Shown here: positions 8,001-8,175 of the stretch, in pieces | How the letters are laid out: the number at the start of each line of letters is the position of its first letter | How positions within the stretch are numbered: position 1 is the stretch's first letter | From: an uncultured Eubacterium sp. | GTDB taxonomy: Bacteria > Bacillota > Clostridia > Lachnospirales > Lachnospiraceae | NCBI GenBank assembly: GCA_900551945.1 | Contig: URYE01000092.1 | Span: forward strand, 1-8,175 | Reading direction: 5' to 3' | DNA length: 8,175 bases | Translations under genes and position numbers: made by a program | Notes under the pieces: model-generated | Databases searched by the model: none | Seen by the model: the letters and a program-made list of their open reading frames with translations, nothing else | Told to the model about the DNA's origin: nothing

Positions 8001-8065
8001 TGGTGACATTAGAAGGATATCATAGAATTGTAAGTAATATTGAAAGTTCTGTGTCAGAACTTTGA
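5006..8065 (+). CDS. Cyclic-di-GMP protein: GGDEF - PAS - degenerate GGDEF - EAL - C-terminal sensor domain
   Basis: This 1019-aa soluble protein probably makes and/or degrades cyclic di-GMP. Residues 1-165 form an N-terminal PAS-like region. A canonical GGDEF domain follows (about 170-325; GGDEF at 245-249, DxLTGIGNR start); the inhibitory RxxD site is absent, replaced by EEVG. A PAS domain occupies about 333-455. A second GGDEF-like fold (about 456-600) has HVENNCF at 525-531 in place of RxGGDEF, so it cannot be a cyclase. The EAL domain (about 610-865) keeps EAL 648-650, Asn706, Glu741, the Asp pair 768-769 in DDFGTG, Lys789, Glu825 and Gln845, so it looks like an active phosphodiesterase. 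Residues about 895-1015 are a further PAS-like sensor domain resembling one I recall from clostridial signalling proteins. No membrane helix is seen. The ATG has an SD (GAAAGG, 4991-4996) 9 nt upstream. The gene is followed by a strong terminator, so it ends its transcription unit. Confidence 0.93.
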   Translation: METKILQDKLKVLDNEFVQKNNEKVQTERMFLDVLCRNYTTVNYVDLKSNIAKTLKVDKSANAAKILPDTVSQKINYKEIIKSYCDKFVVGKKEFLEVMQPEHLLNKLTKAEKFVYRYESVPNKAGHKHFEVHVVRVNENEFDGTAIVAFCHIDDIIAKEIQYQLKLEKTAYSDVLTGIGNRTAFRKELIECEIYKNAGCVVADINNLKLCNDRYGHQEGDKIIADAAECISKAFEEVGKCYRIGGDEFCVLIHDVEISSLLLALEKMEEFIAQKNKTRIMQLSIAVGYSIRENEQESMEQLFNRSDEMMYDVKHQMKKAFPVYREERIKNYLSVLKILSKSTDDYLFLFDITKDETWFLGDIYKKYAIRDKGIPTNTIQEMVAITHKADRKMLIEDLEQVTKGKKDKHDMDYRWINRNGEIVWISCRATVVKDDKGKPFVLIGRVSDTSLRYLYHSLTKLFNKEKMLMDLKKGLFGSDFGYFMFVAIDHLGSINLKHGRNYGDKIIKECAMVLEDNSKLENIWHVENNCFALYLDVDTEEKVREVYDDLLDKLSDICTISAGVVKNSKEMFKDENNLYACAEMMLEKAKHIEIKTIIFFSQEDLQQRIKKLQFLEEMQESVKNGCEGFYLCYQPQVKTGNYKLFGAEALLRYHSKKQGEVYPDEFIPLLEQSKLINQVGMWVLEEALSQCKQWREIKPDFHISVNFSAVQLKEKDIGDKVLNTLDKIGLLGSALTIEITESTQLSSIRDLKTTFKLWMDAGIELSIDDFGTGYASMSYLKELNVNEIKIDKLFVQGVEESTYNYRLIGNIIEFAKNNSIRICCEGVEDMRELTVLEGLAPNLIQGYLFAKPCEKQEFENHFVNEKSKAYQEYEEFVQKIYRYKGRMHTVYFDTKNILRETLLGLWIIRIKEDDNYYEMHADETMEKVICVDRKYTPKECYDFWFNRIKDGYSEYVASNVKRMIETGKVIQLQYPWIHPIYGEVIVRCTGKRVEDTDGMVTLEGYHRIVSNIESSVSEL

Positions 8066-8083
8066 TTATAAGAGTTTAATTGT

Positions 8084-8119
8084 AAAAGAAGTTTTAATAA
8101 ATTAAAACTTCTTTTTTTT
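8084..8119 (+). terminator. Rho-independent terminator of the GGDEF/EAL gene
   Basis: AAAAGAAGTTTTAAT (8084-8098) is perfectly complementary to ATTAAAACTTCTTTT (8101-8115), and the right arm runs into eight T residues (8112-8119). It begins 18 bp after the stop codon. The stem is AT-rich but long, and the A-tract before it together with the T-tract after it would let it work in both directions. Confidence 0.88.
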
Positions 8120-8143
8120 ATTGTATCGACAATAAAAATAAAC

Positions 8144-8160
8144 CACCTGCTATGCAGGTG
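8144..8160. repeat. Short GC-rich hairpin at right edge, possible end of an IS200/IS605-type element
   Basis: CACCTGC (8144-8150) and GCAGGTG (8154-8160) form a perfect 7-bp stem with a TAT loop, preceded by an A-rich stretch (AATAAAAATAAAC). It is much richer in GC than its surroundings and has no T-run, so it is not a second terminator for the gene before it. Small imperfect or perfect terminal hairpins of this shape are typical of IS200/IS605 elements and of REP-like repeats. The window ends 15 bp later, so no transposase can be seen. Confidence 0.35.
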
Positions 8161-8175
8161 TGTTCCCAAACAGCT

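Overview
The window is AT-rich DNA that looks like a Firmicutes chromosome, most likely Lachnospiraceae or a close relative. This rests on low GC content, purine-rich Shine-Dalgarno sites, the style of the multidomain signalling proteins, and a conserved hypothetical protein of a kind I associate with that family. No match was computed, so the taxonomic placement is inference. All genes lie on the plus strand. I see no rRNA, tRNA or CRISPR.

Left part (1-2645): a signalling block. The 3' part of a receiver-domain gene enters from the left edge with its phosphorylation residues intact. It is followed 30 bp later by a membrane hybrid histidine kinase that appears to be decaying. The kinase reading frame is open from 423 to 2645 except for one in-frame TAA at 2085-2087. 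Two pieces of conserved sequence also seem to be missing: the stretch between the G1 and G2 ATP-lid boxes, and most of the receiver plus what probably followed it. Each of the three lesions should inactivate the kinase.

Middle (2646-4881): a 248-aa conserved hypothetical protein with a Cys-containing core and a charged tail. It is preceded by promoter-like sequence that fits either a housekeeping promoter or a sigma-28/SigD (motility) promoter. Next comes proA, which encodes glutamate-5-semialdehyde dehydrogenase for proline synthesis, without proB beside it in this window. A perfect 11-bp inverted repeat lies between the two genes, just after a TTGACA box.

Right part (4882-8175): a 1019-aa cyclic-di-GMP protein with a canonical GGDEF domain, a PAS domain, a degenerate GGDEF-like domain, an EAL domain with all its recognisable catalytic residues, and an extra sensor-like domain after the EAL. 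It ends in a strong intrinsic terminator. A second short GC-richer hairpin at the extreme right edge may be the end of an IS200/IS605-type element or a small repeat.

Taken together, the region carries environmental sensing and c-di-GMP turnover around a lone biosynthetic gene. The most notable points are the multiply damaged kinase beside an intact receiver, the C-terminal sensor on the GGDEF/EAL protein, and the possible motility-sigma control of the hypothetical gene. I found no convincing evidence of a wholly new system.
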